Below, in pieces: positions 33,060 through 44,700 of a stretch of DNA of 60,000 nucleotides (positions are counted from its first letter, which is position 1; the number at the start of each line of letters is the position of its first letter). Where the stretch lies: contig CM060731.1 of NCBI GenBank assembly GCA_030704615.1, forward strand, positions 84,736,756-84,796,755, given 5' to 3'. The notes under the pieces were generated by a model. It was given only the letters and a program-made list of their open reading frames with translations, was not told where the DNA came from and ran no database searches. This DNA is from Takakia lepidozioides. Taxonomy: Eukaryota > Streptophyta > Takakiopsida > Takakiales > Takakiaceae. A program made the translations under genes and the position numbers.

Positions 33060-33944
33060 CCAATGGTACTTCTTTCGCTACAATAGTGGTATGTGTTCCT
33101 CTAGTCATGTTTCTAGTCACTTGCACGCCACTGTAATAGTGGTATAATTTAAAACTGTAAGAGTAGCCAAATACACACAATTGCCTCCATTACCACTCCT
33201 GTAGTGCTATACATAATCACCTATATATTATTGTATTAGTGGTATGAATTCCTCCAGTGGTATTCCTAATCACTTACACACCACTCTGTTAGTAATCATT
33301 CCAATCCATAGGTCTCACTCAGAGAGACACCATGGATGATTCAAACAGCTTACATACCACTATGTGGGTAATCATTCCAATGACCTGCTAAGAGACGTCA
33401 CAACCACGGTTTGAGTGATATTGTATATTCTCAGTTTTCATAGAATGACTCTGTGAGTCATTTCGCGATCACTCAACAAGTGGTTTCGGAAGTCATTGAA
33501 TTTTTCACTCCATCCATTTCGTAGCACCGACACAGGACACGTGTCCATGCTGAGAGTGTCGCCACGTGTCAACATAATATCCAATATCATCCACGGACCA
33601 CCGACTTCCACGTGTCCACTAGAAAACGGAAGTGGTTACTTTACCACTATGACACGTCAGTTTACCACTGTGACACGTCAGAAGTGGTTGGTTTACCTCA
33701 ATGACACATCATTGACACGTCACAGTGGTTAATTTACCACTGTGACATGTCAGCGAACAGGTGGACCCGGACGTGAGTGGTTCGAACCACTGTCCTTAAC
33801 CATTGATGCCACATAATGTCTTTTACCACTCACTTGTCCTAATCCACTGGTTCTTCATCACTCTGGGGCCAGAGTGGTCTAGTGTCTTTTACCACTCAAA
33901 ATGAGTGGTTAATAGAGTGGTTATTCCGCGTTTTTCTTCTAGTG
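33060..33944. mobile_element. CACTA-like element fragment rich in AGTGGT/ACCACT motifs
   Basis: The right border reads TTTTTCTTCTAGTG (33931-33944), the inverse of CACTAGAAGAAAAA, which is a CACTA-type terminus. It falls within a copy of the dispersed repeat that resumes at 33945 with CATAGGTAATCTGGAG. Upstream, AGTGGT and ACCACT recur at short spacing (for example TTTACCACTGTGACACGTCA several times between 33645 and 33755), as in subterminal repeats. A matching left terminus was not found. The CACTAG at ~33622 is a candidate without a fitting 3-bp duplication. No transposase is encoded. Confidence 0.45.
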
Positions 33945-34120
33945 CATAGGTAATCTGGAGCTTGAAGTCCGGCCCTCTTGGATGAATCTGGACCTACACT
34001 CTATCCCTGCTCCTTCAGCTATCCCTACCTGTGTACAAATCATGAATACATCCTCAGCCTTGCTGCTAGTAGCTGACACTGACGGCGCAAAGTTCTTCCA
34101 GCAAACACCCCAACCCTAAT
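33945..34120 (-). repeat. Partial inverted copy of the dispersed repeat
   Basis: This is the reverse complement of the 31.7-32.5 kb repeat (GGTAATCTGGAGCTTG, TCTTGGATGAATCTGG, CCTGCTCCTTCAGCTATCC). Confidence 0.75.
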
Positions 34121-34149
34121 GATGAGAGGGCAAAACAGACTGAAATAGG

Positions 34150-34960
34150 TTGAAGAAGAAGGTGCCCTTACCACATTGTCCTTGACCTTGTGTCATGACC
34201 CATGGAGGATTCAGGTCTCCAAAGCCTCTATCCCGCGCCCCTGCTGTGCACACCCTCAAGCATCGCATTCCACGACACCACATCTCGTTCAGCCATAGTG
34301 TTTCAAACACTCCCTCCACATCTTGAGTGCTCCCACATTTGGCATACATGTCCACGAGGGTATTGTTTAGAATCACATCTGGTACAGCTTTGGTGATGCG
34401 ACGATGCACCTCTTTGCCCTTTTACAGGGCTGCCACGCTTGCACACGCATTGCAAACGTACAAACACGATATGGTCGAGCTTCACCCCTTCCCCCATCAT
34501 TTGCTCATTGTCTCCAAAGCCCCATCCCGCGCCCATGCTCTGCACACCCTACAAGCATCGCGTTCCACGACACCACATCTCGTTCAGCCATAGTGTTGAA
34601 CACTCCGTTGGCATCCTCAATGCTCCCACATTTGGCATACATGTCAACCAGAGTTGTGTTCAGGATGAAATCTGGTACACTTGCAGATTTGATGATGTCA
34701 CCATGGATCTCTTTGCCCTTTTCCAGGGCTGCTAGACGCACTGCAAACGCACACAAACGTTATGTCGGCGGGCTTCACCCCTTTCCCCATCATTTGCTCA
34801 TAGGTCTCCAAAGCCTCCATCCCGCACCCTTGCTGTGCATACCCTGCAAGCATCGCACTCCACGACACCACATCTCGTTTAGCCATAGTGTTGAACACTC
34901 CTTTCAAGGCATCCTCGATGCACCCACATTTGGCATACATATCCACCAGGGCAGGGGCAG
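34150..34960 (-). pseudogene. Tandem PPR unit remnants
   Basis: Three successive minus-strand segments encode the same PPR stretch. They are MDMYAKCGCIEDALKGVFNT with AKRDVVSWSAMLAGYAQQG (34946-34760), TLVDMYAKCGSIEDANGVFN with AERDVVSWNAMLVGCAEHG (34756-34510), and LVDMYAKCGSTQDVEGVF (34409-34230). Each is preceded by an LEKGKEIHGDII-like helix and followed by a GVKPADITFVCV-like helix. Stops and frame shifts separate them. The fixed order marks a P-L-S type PPR gene, probably organelle RNA-binding in the parent. Confidence 0.7.
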
Positions 34961-35418
34961 TGTTTAGAATGACGTAGGAGCTTGTCGTCGAGCCGCCATA
35001 CCTCCCGCACCAGATTTGTTAGCAAAGACTACGCCTCCGAGTACTCCTTGCTTTCCGTCAAAAGAGCTGCTTTTCGGGCTTCCACTCTAGGGTTTCAGTC
35101 AGAATAAAGAGGAACTGGATGAGGCCTTCTTTTCTTGCGCTGGCAGAGAAGACAAAGGGTGGCTCACCGCAGAAGAAGCCACAGCTATCATTTGAAACAA
35201 CACCGCAGGGATCTCTTGCTACTCAATGATCACTCGCCTCTCTCCCCTCCCTGCGCTCTGTCTCTCTTCTCTCGTCTATTCCTCGCACTGCATCCGCTCA
35301 TACATCCGCTCATAGGTCTCCAAAGCCTCCATTGATCCGCAGAACACTGCTATGCTCTGCTCTCAAAATACAATGATCAACTTAAAGAGTCGTATTCCCC
35401 TGTGAAGGTAGTACGCAG
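34961..35418. other. No recognisable gene
   Basis: Only short frames; no repeat family recognised apart from a short stretch (CATAGGTCTCCAAAGCCTCC, ~35310) shared with 34800. Confidence 0.4.
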
Positions 35419-35770
35419 CTAAGTCCAAGCCCTATGCGTGGATGAATGTAGCGATAGATGGATGGATTTTGGGTCTTCCATCAATACATCCATCCATTCA
35501 CAACTCATGAAACAGGTACTTCAACTATGCTAAGTCCCAGCCCTCTGCGTGGATGAATGTAGTGATAGATCGATGGATGGATTTTGGGTCTTCCATCAAT
35601 ACATCCATCCATTCACAACTCATGAAACAGGTACTTCAACTACGTGCTGTCCCACCCCTCTGTGTGGATGAATGTAGTGATAGATGGATGAATTTTGTGT
35701 CTTCCACAATACATCCATCCATTCATTTGTTTTTCCATTTTTGGTTATCTATCCATTTTAATTTCATCCA
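35419..35770. repeat. ~112-bp tandem repeat, three copies
   Basis: Units begin CTAAGTCCAAGCCCTATGCG or its variants at ~35419, 35530 and 35645 and contain GATGGATGGATTTTGGGTC, ACATCCATCCATTCA and GAAACAGGTACTTCAACTA. GATGGATGGAT and its inverse make an internal stem. The third copy is diverged. Confidence 0.85.
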
Positions 35771-36194
35771 TTCATCCAAAATGCATCTTTAAATGAGATT
35801 ATGCCATGTGATGGACATCGCTTGAATCACCCAATTGTTTTTATTTATTTTTGCATTAATACTAAATAATATCTATCATTAATTGGGATACCAAATAAGA
35901 GTCATGCAGACGACTACACCGCGACACTATCCATAGTCAACGGCATTTGACCACGCTCCAAAATCTCTAGATTCAGCTACGCTACCTTTTAAAGGCATAC
36001 GTGTGACTTATGATCACTACTGTTCTTTGGTCAAACCACGTTGACCTGAATTCCGAACTTTATGGAGTCGTTTAGTCATATACCCGACTGTTTTTAGGCA
36101 TATCCATGACTTCTTTGTGCTTGTCCCACTTTGAGTCATGGTTTGAGTTATGAAAACCATGACTCTCAAAAAAAAAAAAGTAAAAAAAACCATG
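35771..36194. other. AT-rich spacer with a short inverted repeat at the junction with the Ty3 element
   Basis: GAGTCATGGTTT and AAAACCATGACTC face each other at 36134-36166, followed by A-runs and then RT sequence. This may be the end of an inserted element, but no partner end was found near 15.1 kb. Confidence 0.4.
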
Positions 36195-38590
36195 ATTTGG
36201 CGTAGTGATAAGAAGTTGAATGATTGTACAAAGAAATGTCCTTTTCCTTTGCCATTCACAGAAGCTGTATTGGACACTGTGGCAGGCTATGAGATGTACT
36301 CGTTCATAGATGGCTTCAGTGGGTATAACCAAGTACAAGTAGCTGAAGAAGATCAAGGAAAGACAACTTTCATTACTGACTGGGATGCTTATGCATACAA
36401 AGTCATGCCTTTTGGACTTTGTAATGCACCAGCAACTTTCCAGAGAGTGATAAGTGAATATTTCCATGAGTATTAGGATGATTTCATGCAAGTGTTCTTA
36501 CATGACTTCAGTGTGTACAACTCTAAGAATGAGCACTTGCAGAAGTTGGAATTATGTTTGGCCAGATGCAGAATGAAAGGTCTTGGTCTGAATCCAGAAA
36601 AGTGTACTTTCTGTGTGAACTCAGGGGTACTTCTGGGACACATTGTGTGTAAGAAGGGACTGCTTGTGGATCCTAGAAAGACTGAGGCCATTAAAGCATC
36701 TCCACCACCAGTAAATGCTAAGGCTCTAAGGAGATTCCTTGGACAAACCAGCTATTACAGAAGGTTTGTCAGACGGTATGCACAGATGGCAGCACCATTG
36801 AGCAAGCTTTTGAAGAAGGATGTAGTGTTTGCATGGACAGCTGAATGCCAACAGGCATTTGAGGCACTTACAATGTCAGTAACAACTACACCTGTGTTGA
36901 TTAATCCTCACTGGCATATGGTATTTCATGTACACTGTGATGCCTCTAGAGAAGCTTTGGGAGCTGTGTTAGCCCAAAATGTCACATGAAAACATAGATT
37001 CACCTGTGTACTATGCTAGCAGATTGTTGAACAATGCTGGGAGAAATTATAGCACTACTGAAAGAGAAGCTTTGTCAATGATCTATGCAGTCAAGAAATT
37101 CAAGCATTATCTACTTGGAAAGAAGTTTATGTTTTATGTGGATCATCAGGCTTTGATTTATCTGGTGAACAAGCCTTTGATAAGTGACAGGATAGCAAGA
37201 TGGTTGATTATCTTGCACGAGTTTGAATTCAAAGTTGTTTACAAGTCTGGACGTTTGCATCTTGTGGCAGATCACTTGTTACGCCTTTCAACAGGAGAAC
37301 CCGCCACAGGAGTAGACGATCAACTGCCTGATGCCAGTTTATTCACAGTAGAGGTGCAGGGAGCACATGATTGGTTAGATTGGCAGTGGCCAATCAGATA
37401 CTACCTTACTCATGGTCAGTGCCCACCCAGTTATGGGAAGGAGTAGAGGAAAAGAATAGCTATCAAGGCATTACCATACACTATGATAGGTGGAAGATTG
37501 TATAAGCTAGGACCTGATGGAGTTCTTAAACGATGCTTGTACCACCATGAGGTAAATAAAGTTTTGGAAGAAGTTCATAAAGGAGTGGCTGGAGGCCATT
37601 TTGGAGAAGAGACTACCAGTAGGAAAATATTACTTGCAGGTTACTGGTGGCCTACTTTGTTTAGAGATGTACACAAGTATTGCAAGAGTTGTGATGAGTG
37701 TCAGAGGCTAGGACCTTTGCAAAGATCTGGGAAGATGGCTTTGCATCCTACGATGCCTACTGAACCATTCCAGAAATGGGGATTAGACTTTGTTGGACCA
37801 ATTAATCCACCAACCAGGAATACACAAAACAAGTATATAATCACAGCCACTGATTATACCACAAAATGGGTGGAAGCTAAGGCTCTGAGGGACAACACAG
37901 CTAAGTCCACAACAAGGTTCCTATATGAGAACATTCTCACAAGATTTGGCTGTCCCTTGGAATTTATCAGTGACCACGGAAGTCACTTCATTAATGAGAC
38001 CATTGAACTATTGACTAAGGAATTCATGATTGTGCACATGAAGAGTACAACCTATTACCCACAGGGCAATGGGCAGGCAGAGGCCACCAACAAAATACTA
38101 TGCGCTATCTTGGCTAAGATAGTCTCTGCGAACATGACAGACTGGGATACAAAGCTGTTGCCAGCTTTGTGGTCATACAAGACTTCATACCACCAAGTAT
38201 ACACCATTCCAATTAGTTTATGGTATGTAAGCTTTATTTCCAGTGGAATTCTTATTACCTACCACGAGAACTGAATGGGGGAGGAGAATGGAATTGGAGG
38301 ATTCAATTAAAGTAAGGAAACATGAACTATATCATGTGGAAGAAGTACGCGATGATGCAGCAGATAACATGACCATAATTCAGATGAAGAGGAAGGATCA
38401 GTTTGATGAAGGTAAATTGAAGACTTTTAAGACATGTGATTTGGTACTGTGGTTGCAAAAGAAGGGAAGATTAAAGCTTCTAAGCTTAAATCACCATGGA
38501 AAGGACCTTATGTCATACAGAAGATGTATGATAACAACACAACTATGTTACAAACCATTAACAAATAGATGCTTGGTAGAGTAAATGCCA
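36195..38590 (+). pseudogene. Ty3-type retrotransposon pol: RT, RNase H, integrase
   Basis: RT begins KKLNDCTKKCPFPLPF and has SFIDGFSGYNQVQ (motif A) and VMPFGLCNAPATFQ. An in-frame TAG at ~36475 then precedes FLHDFSVYN, where the normal YxDD box has lost its first Asp. RNase H follows a frame change (SPVYYASRLLNNAGRNYSTT, VDHQALIYLV). Integrase has the HHCC finger (H-H...C-KSC-DEC) at 37540-37710 and the catalytic core with WGLDFVGP, ISDHGSHFIN and GQAEATNK, giving Asp, Asp and Glu. A frameshift at ~38250 leads into the C-terminal tail. These domains copy element RNA and insert it; this copy is dead. It plausibly completes the gag-pol split at 1-1437 and 14682-15106. No LTR was recognised. 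Confidence 0.85.
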
Positions 38591-40680
38591 ATAAGTTGAA
38601 GGGATACAATGGTATCCATGATAGACCATTGCAGCATGATTTGCATCTTGAAACACAGATGCAGTCACAGACTACACCAGTAGCACCAGCGGAGCATGAA
38701 GCACTTGTCATAAAGCCAAATGTGTATGACCATAGCAGAGAACACAAGTGTTCACACAACCATCATAGCCCACCACAGCCTATTACAGCATATCATAGCT
38801 TACCATAGCTTATCACAGCCCAACACAGGCAACACAGCCTACACAGGTCGCCAGTCCATAGGGGCAGTTACAAACGGACATGAGTTAACGTCAGTTAAGT
38901 GGCCGCTAAGTGTAAAGACAGTTTGGAAGTCAAACTCGGAGAATGTGCCACGCGGATAGAGGGAGCCGGGAGTGTTTGAATTCAAACACGTGGCCTAAGG
39001 GGCAAAGCACTCCGCATTGCATGTACTGCAATAATGAGCGTCATCACACAAGAAGACAAACAGGGCCGTCAAAGTACCTACCCGGTACATCAGCCGAAAC
39101 TTATTATGAGCCCATTAATGCATCAAGAGGACAGGTAACGGAACACTTTACGCGTCCGGCAAAGGGGAACCTTTGGCACATATGCAGTCCTAGTGGTCAT
39201 TCCAAGATGGAATGTGAACAGATTAGGGTAAAAATGAGAAGTTACCTAATGAGGCAACGGCCAATCAGCAACGTGAATTTTGTGCAAGAGACTCCATTCA
39301 AGAAACAAGAACAAGAAATTAAGAAGATTATGAGCGGAAGAATAGGTGTTATTCCGGATAACCAGTGTCTCGACGGGAGGGGCAATCAAAGCTATAACTT
39401 TGTAGCTATAGCGGATATCACGGACTATACACTAGCTCTACTTCTTACGCAGTGGTGCAAGGAAAGACAGGGCGAAAGTACTTTTTCTCTCACTCACTAT
39501 TTGCAAGCCCCGCAGGCTTACACCCACTTGCTTGTTCCATTCTATGCTAATCACACTATCATACTATACGCATTACAAACTTTCCTGCAGTTATTCCAAA
39601 CAATGCCTTCTTGTTTGTCCGAGATGAAGCGAATTAGAGAGATGGAGGATCTACGGGTGAAGAGCACGACGATCTTATAGAGGCAAACAATCGCCACACC
39701 ACAGGCAGTGCAGCTGCTAAAGGAATTGCGGTTGAAGGGATTGTTGCGCAAAGAGTGGTCTTTGCATCATCGGGAATTGATGATCCAGTTCATCAAGAAC
39801 TTTGAGCCAAAGACGGGAGTTACCCAGGTGAAGGGCGCAGATATACAAGTTACTCCGTAGTACTTGCAACAACTTTTTGAATTACCATTTGGTAATGTGA
39901 GCGTGGACGAGCACATGGCAAGATTGCAAGTAGGGGGTCTTTTCCAAGAAACGAGTTTCTTCAGGAACCAGGGATTCACTTGCACCAAAGCCGAGTATCC
40001 AGGGTTGAGGGAAATTGGCCAGATACTAAACACTCTGTTTGCCATGAAACAGAACCAACAGTATCTTAGCAGATCTTTTATGGAGGAGGTTCTGAAAGCT
40101 TTGAGAGGAGAGGATGTAGCTTGGGCGGAGATGATGCACAGTGGTCTAGTGGAGGAGATGAAATGATTACAGAATACTACTGCCAAGTCCCCAATTATTG
40201 TGTCTGGCCCAATTATTGCACAGATCATCTTTGATATTCGTGCAGGATTTCATAAACGATTCTCAGCAGAGCCGGGTGAATTTGGACTTTCCGCCTGCAT
40301 GTGAGTAACCCCAGACACCGGACAACCTTTCTGTGGCGCTGGAATTGCTGCCAGTGGACGTACGACAATGTCATCGGGAAGACGTACACGCCTCCACGGA
40401 TCCCCTCGCAAACAGTCTATGGGGATGTGAAGGATAATCCAACAAACAATGTTACAGGCCGAGGCCGAAAGAGAGAAACGAAGAAGTGAAGGCAGCAAAT
40501 GCCTTATTCTGAACGACCTGCATAGTGCAGATCAATACAAATTATAAACTAGTAACTGAATGTAGCAGAACACAGGGGGAGACCACAGAGCATCATTGCA
40601 AAGAGGGGGAATCAAGTGATCTATCTATGGAAGAGCAGATGAGATTTCGCATTCCCCTTGATATGCTTCCAGTTGATATC
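38591..40680 (+). other. Retroelement-associated region with unassigned open frames
   Basis: The largest frame (38943-39680, 245 codons) includes WHICSPSGHSKMECEQ, which resembles a single CCHC-type knuckle, so it may derive from a second gag. The frame at 39864-40166 (100 codons) is not recognised. Around 38755-38830 there are short ACAGC/CATAGC repeats. No polymerase domain is present and no LTRs were identified. Confidence 0.35.
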
Positions 40681-40689
40681 AGCCAAGTC

Positions 40690-41340
40690 GAACTCCGGGG
40701 AAGCTGAAGAGGAGGGACCTATGTTGCTTCCATTGGTGGGGAATTCCTTCTGGCCAGATATAGGCGTGAGCATCTAGGCAGCTGCAAATGATACCGTGCA
40801 ATCCCCATGAAGCTCTGAAGTTGGCGAGGAGAGTAAGCTGACGATCTGGGTTTCTTTCGAGAGCTGCACATAAGACCAACCATGCTTTTTTAGCAGCCAC
40901 AGTGAGATAAAAGAAAATTAGGGTAAGCAGGGATGAGATGGTAGCATTTTTCCTCTCCAAAGTCTGTGCGCATTTTGCTTTCCACAAATGCCAGAGGGTG
41001 GAGTGTCTAAGCACTTCGAACACTGGACATGATGAGGCTTTTGTTTTTCTTCATTGATCATACTTCAGGAGGCGGGTGATGGGCTGAGATGGGATGTTTT
41101 TCCATGTGCAGTATAAGAGCAAGACCAATGGCTAGATTGAGCTAGGTGTCTGGCAGTGAATGAGACAGTGCTCGAGTGTCTCAATCATGGTAATTGAGAA
41201 GCACTTGATAGCCTCCGGAAAGTTCAGGATCTGACCCACTTTGAGAACCCTATTGGCAACCTGCCACTGAGTTTGGCTGGTTTGTTTTTTTCCCAAACAT
41301 TGGCCCAGATACACTTTCAGCTTTTGATTTACCACCCGTA
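40690..41340 (-). pseudogene. LINE 3' end with RT-associated zinc-binding domain
   Basis: The minus-strand frames read TLEHCLIHC in a W..AN..C..C..ETLEHCLIHC context (41335-41132), then LRHSTLWHLWKAKCAQTLE, NFRASWG and HQWKQHRSLL (41023-40690). This is the zf-RVT tail that follows reverse transcriptase in plant LINEs, and the same tail is at 59163-59671 on the plus strand. Frame breaks and absence of RT mark a 5'-truncated, dead insertion. Confidence 0.65.
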
Positions 41341-41765
41341 GAATAAATAATTGGACTTATAACTAATTTACCCTTTTCCAGACGATAAATATCATCTTAT
41401 TTTATTTACCCTTACCGAGAGGGTAAGCAAAAATCTACTTACCCACACATAAGTATTTTGACTTGCATATGAGCTTGCATGATAAATGCATCGGGTTGCA
41501 CACATACGGGCCGTGTTTGAATTTTTAGAGGTGACCCTTGAATTCATCTCTGTGGCTGCAATGCCCTAATTGCGGGGCGGCCTGATTGAGGGGGAAATGG
41601 CTTCATTTAATCTGGGTGCAAACGGTCCAGTATAAATTGCGGGTTTCAAACGCGGTATAGTCGCGCAGATGCTGGTACAGGCCCTTTCGATCCACATTTA
41701 CGAAGGTTTTGAGAACCACTTAGATTCTGGGTCAAACCTCACAGGTGAGTCGAAGAGAAAGAGAG
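41341..41765 (+). promoter_or_regulatory. Probable promoter and 5' leader of the AAPT gene
   Basis: TATAAAT at 41631-41637 lies 135 bp upstream of the start codon, a plausible distance for a plant TATA box plus leader. The remaining sequence is AT-rich without open frames. Confidence 0.5.
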
Positions 41766-44700
41766 ATGGGTTACGTGGGGAAGCATGGAGTGGAGAGTCT
41801 GCACAGATATAAATACAGTGGTGTCGATAGGTCTTACATGGCCAAGTATGTGTTTCAGCCTTTCTGGCGCCGCTGCGTCAACTTCTTTCCTCTATGGATG
41901 CCGTATGTCTTTCCGACTCCAACATTTATCTCCCTCTTTACCTCTGTTTCTTTGGATTGCTTTCTCTCCTTCCGTTTCTCTCCGCAGTAGAGTTTCCAAA
42001 ATCTTTAACATGTAGCATTCTCGTACGGTTTAAAGAGTTTATCTTGTTCGAATTCCTCCATGACTTCATGTAGGATTGGAACTTCGAACTCGGAAATGAC
42101 ATTATGTGCCATGAATATAACTTACTATAATTGACTCGCATGTCTGTGGATTTCGGTTGCGCTATTCGCTGTGGTCCGGCATGACACTTCTTCAGGCCTA
42201 ACATGGTAAGTCTGAGGTCTGTTATTTTGGCAGGATTCAGATTTTTTGAGTCCTAATTCTGGAAACCGAAAGCAACTTGAGGATAAGCAGAGGCTGTCCA
42301 TGTTTCCAAATTAGTGTAAAAAATGGAACGCAATCCACTGCGCACTTATCTCCTGAGAGATTACATGAGATTTTCTTTCATATTATTGTGCTCAGGATGG
42401 AATGTGAGGTGAAGAGTGTGCATTGACCGAAGTGAGGTCAGTCTCTACCTTTCAGCAGTCCATACCCGGTGTCTGTAGGCTTAGCTGAGGATTTCGTCAG
42501 GGAGTATTTTGTTCAAGAGATTTATGGAGACCCTATCTGATTGACTACATGTTGGTTGGCTGGGTGTCCCTGACAGATTACTCTGATGGGTTTTCTTTTT
42601 GTAGTGGCGTCGTCGGTGCTAAGCTATGTAAGTTTCTGATGAATAGGGTTAGCATCCATTTGTGCAATAAGCTTCCATTGCCTAAGCGTGAAACTTCCCT
42701 GAGCTTAGTTTCATTCTGTGACATGGGTGAGGACCTTAAGGATGATCTGAAGGGCCTAGCTACCCTCGGCACTAGACTGAAACTTAAACTCAGGACGGGG
42801 AGCCTACCTTTGACAAATAAGCAGATGCAGAGAGGAAAAGGAGTTGTAATTGCCGATGTGCGTGCAGCCTGAAGAAAATATTCATTTTCTGATACATTGT
42901 CCATGGTATTCTCACCAGATAGTGACCCTTCCCAGGAACATCAAAAACATTGTGCATGCCCCTGTGTTCACAAACTTTGAAAATTTGAGGCTGAGCTTAA
43001 ATCCCTGGCCATGTTGAGGTCTATTTGCTGGGCAGCTCACACACAGCAGATTGATGCTTGTGTGAAGGGCTTTCTAGAGGATATCGGAAAGCCCAAACTG
43101 ATTGTTTATACCAGGGTAATCTCACTACCGGAGTGAGCCTATCACAAAGGTAGTGTCTGTTCCCTTCTCTTCAGCCCAAACTGGGCGCGGGGTCTATTTC
43201 CACAAGGTTACGGCAAACAAAGTCTTATGAGTACATTCTCTCTCTCTCTCAGGATGATACCATTTTTTAGGTGAGGACGAGCTGTAATCTAATGGAAGAT
43301 GGTTAATAAACTGTCTGGAAGAACTTCAGCTTTTGACCTTTGAATAATAGGTCAGAAGGAGACCTTGTGCAATGGACTCATGAGAGCCCAAACTGGGGTG
43401 GATTATATCATAGTGGACAAAATTTGTTTCCCCAGAGTGCCAATGTGTTAATTGACAGACTGATATTGGTACCTTTGGCCACTTCCTGGTTTGGACTGAG
43501 ATCAAAAGGTGTTTCCCCAACACCAAGAGATCTGTAATTCGGAAGTGGTGCATAGAAAAATTCCAAAATGAAGAGGTCAAGGCTGAGTATGTGCAGGCCT
43601 TGCAAGAGGCTCTCCCTCACTTTGTCCATTTGCTCCAAGATCTTCAGTCTCGCTCTGGCAATGCAAGAAATGAAGTCGAAAGAGTGGTGGATTCTTGGGA
43701 AAGTTTTGTCTCCTCTGTGGCTGACAAGATCATTGGGAGGAAACTAATAGTCTGCGGTAGAACTGTTAATTGGTGGACCAATGAGATCAAACTCAAGATA
43801 GCCGAGAGACGAGTCCTCTATAAAGAGTGCTGCAATTTGAAAGTCAACAAAGAATTGTGGGCTAGGTACTACTAGATCCACAAAGATATCAATCAGCTTG
43901 TAAGGTCTCAGAAGAAATTATTTTGGGACAAGTTATACAGTGAAATAAACTCAAATCACCTTGGGGGTAATGACAAGAGATTCTGGTCGGCCCTTTAAAC
44001 GTCTGTACAAGCCGAAAAATTGTCAGCAAGTACAAGTGCCGAGGACTATTAAGGGTGCAGAGGTGATTTCAACGGTTGACATTGTCAAAACTTTTGAAAC
44101 TTACTCCAGTATCCTTGGCAGAAATTGTAGGTCTAGCAGTGAGGGGTCTTCTGAAGACAGTTGACAAAACTGTTCCTATGATTCAAGACAGCCCTGATGA
44201 ACTGGAGTATACTTCAAAGGGTTACAACGCTCCCATCAGTTCTTCTGAGACTGTGGAAGCAATTGAGCATTCAAACAGATATAAAGCTGGTGGAACTGAT
44301 GGCATAGTCAACGAGCTTATCAAGCACGGTGGCAACCCTGTGATAGAGGCCCTTGAAGGACTGAAATGATCCCCTTTCGCTGGCGAGAGCCGGGGAACTA
44401 TCAAGGCATCACGCTTCTCAATGCAGTTGGCAAGATATTTTCCAGAGTTATAAGTACTCGTCTCGAGGTTGATCTGGAGTCTAGAGGTTGTTTCCATGAA
44501 GGCCAAGCTGGCTTTCGGAGAAACAGGGGCTGTGTGGATCATATCTTCACTCTAAGCCAGATATCCAGGGAAGGAAAGAGAAGGGAAACCCACTTTTGTC
44601 TTTTTCTTGGAAGTCATAAAAGCTTATGACACACCGGAGAGATGGTCTACGGCTCGGACTCTGGTCATCCGGGATCAAGGGAAAGATGTGGAGAGTGGTC

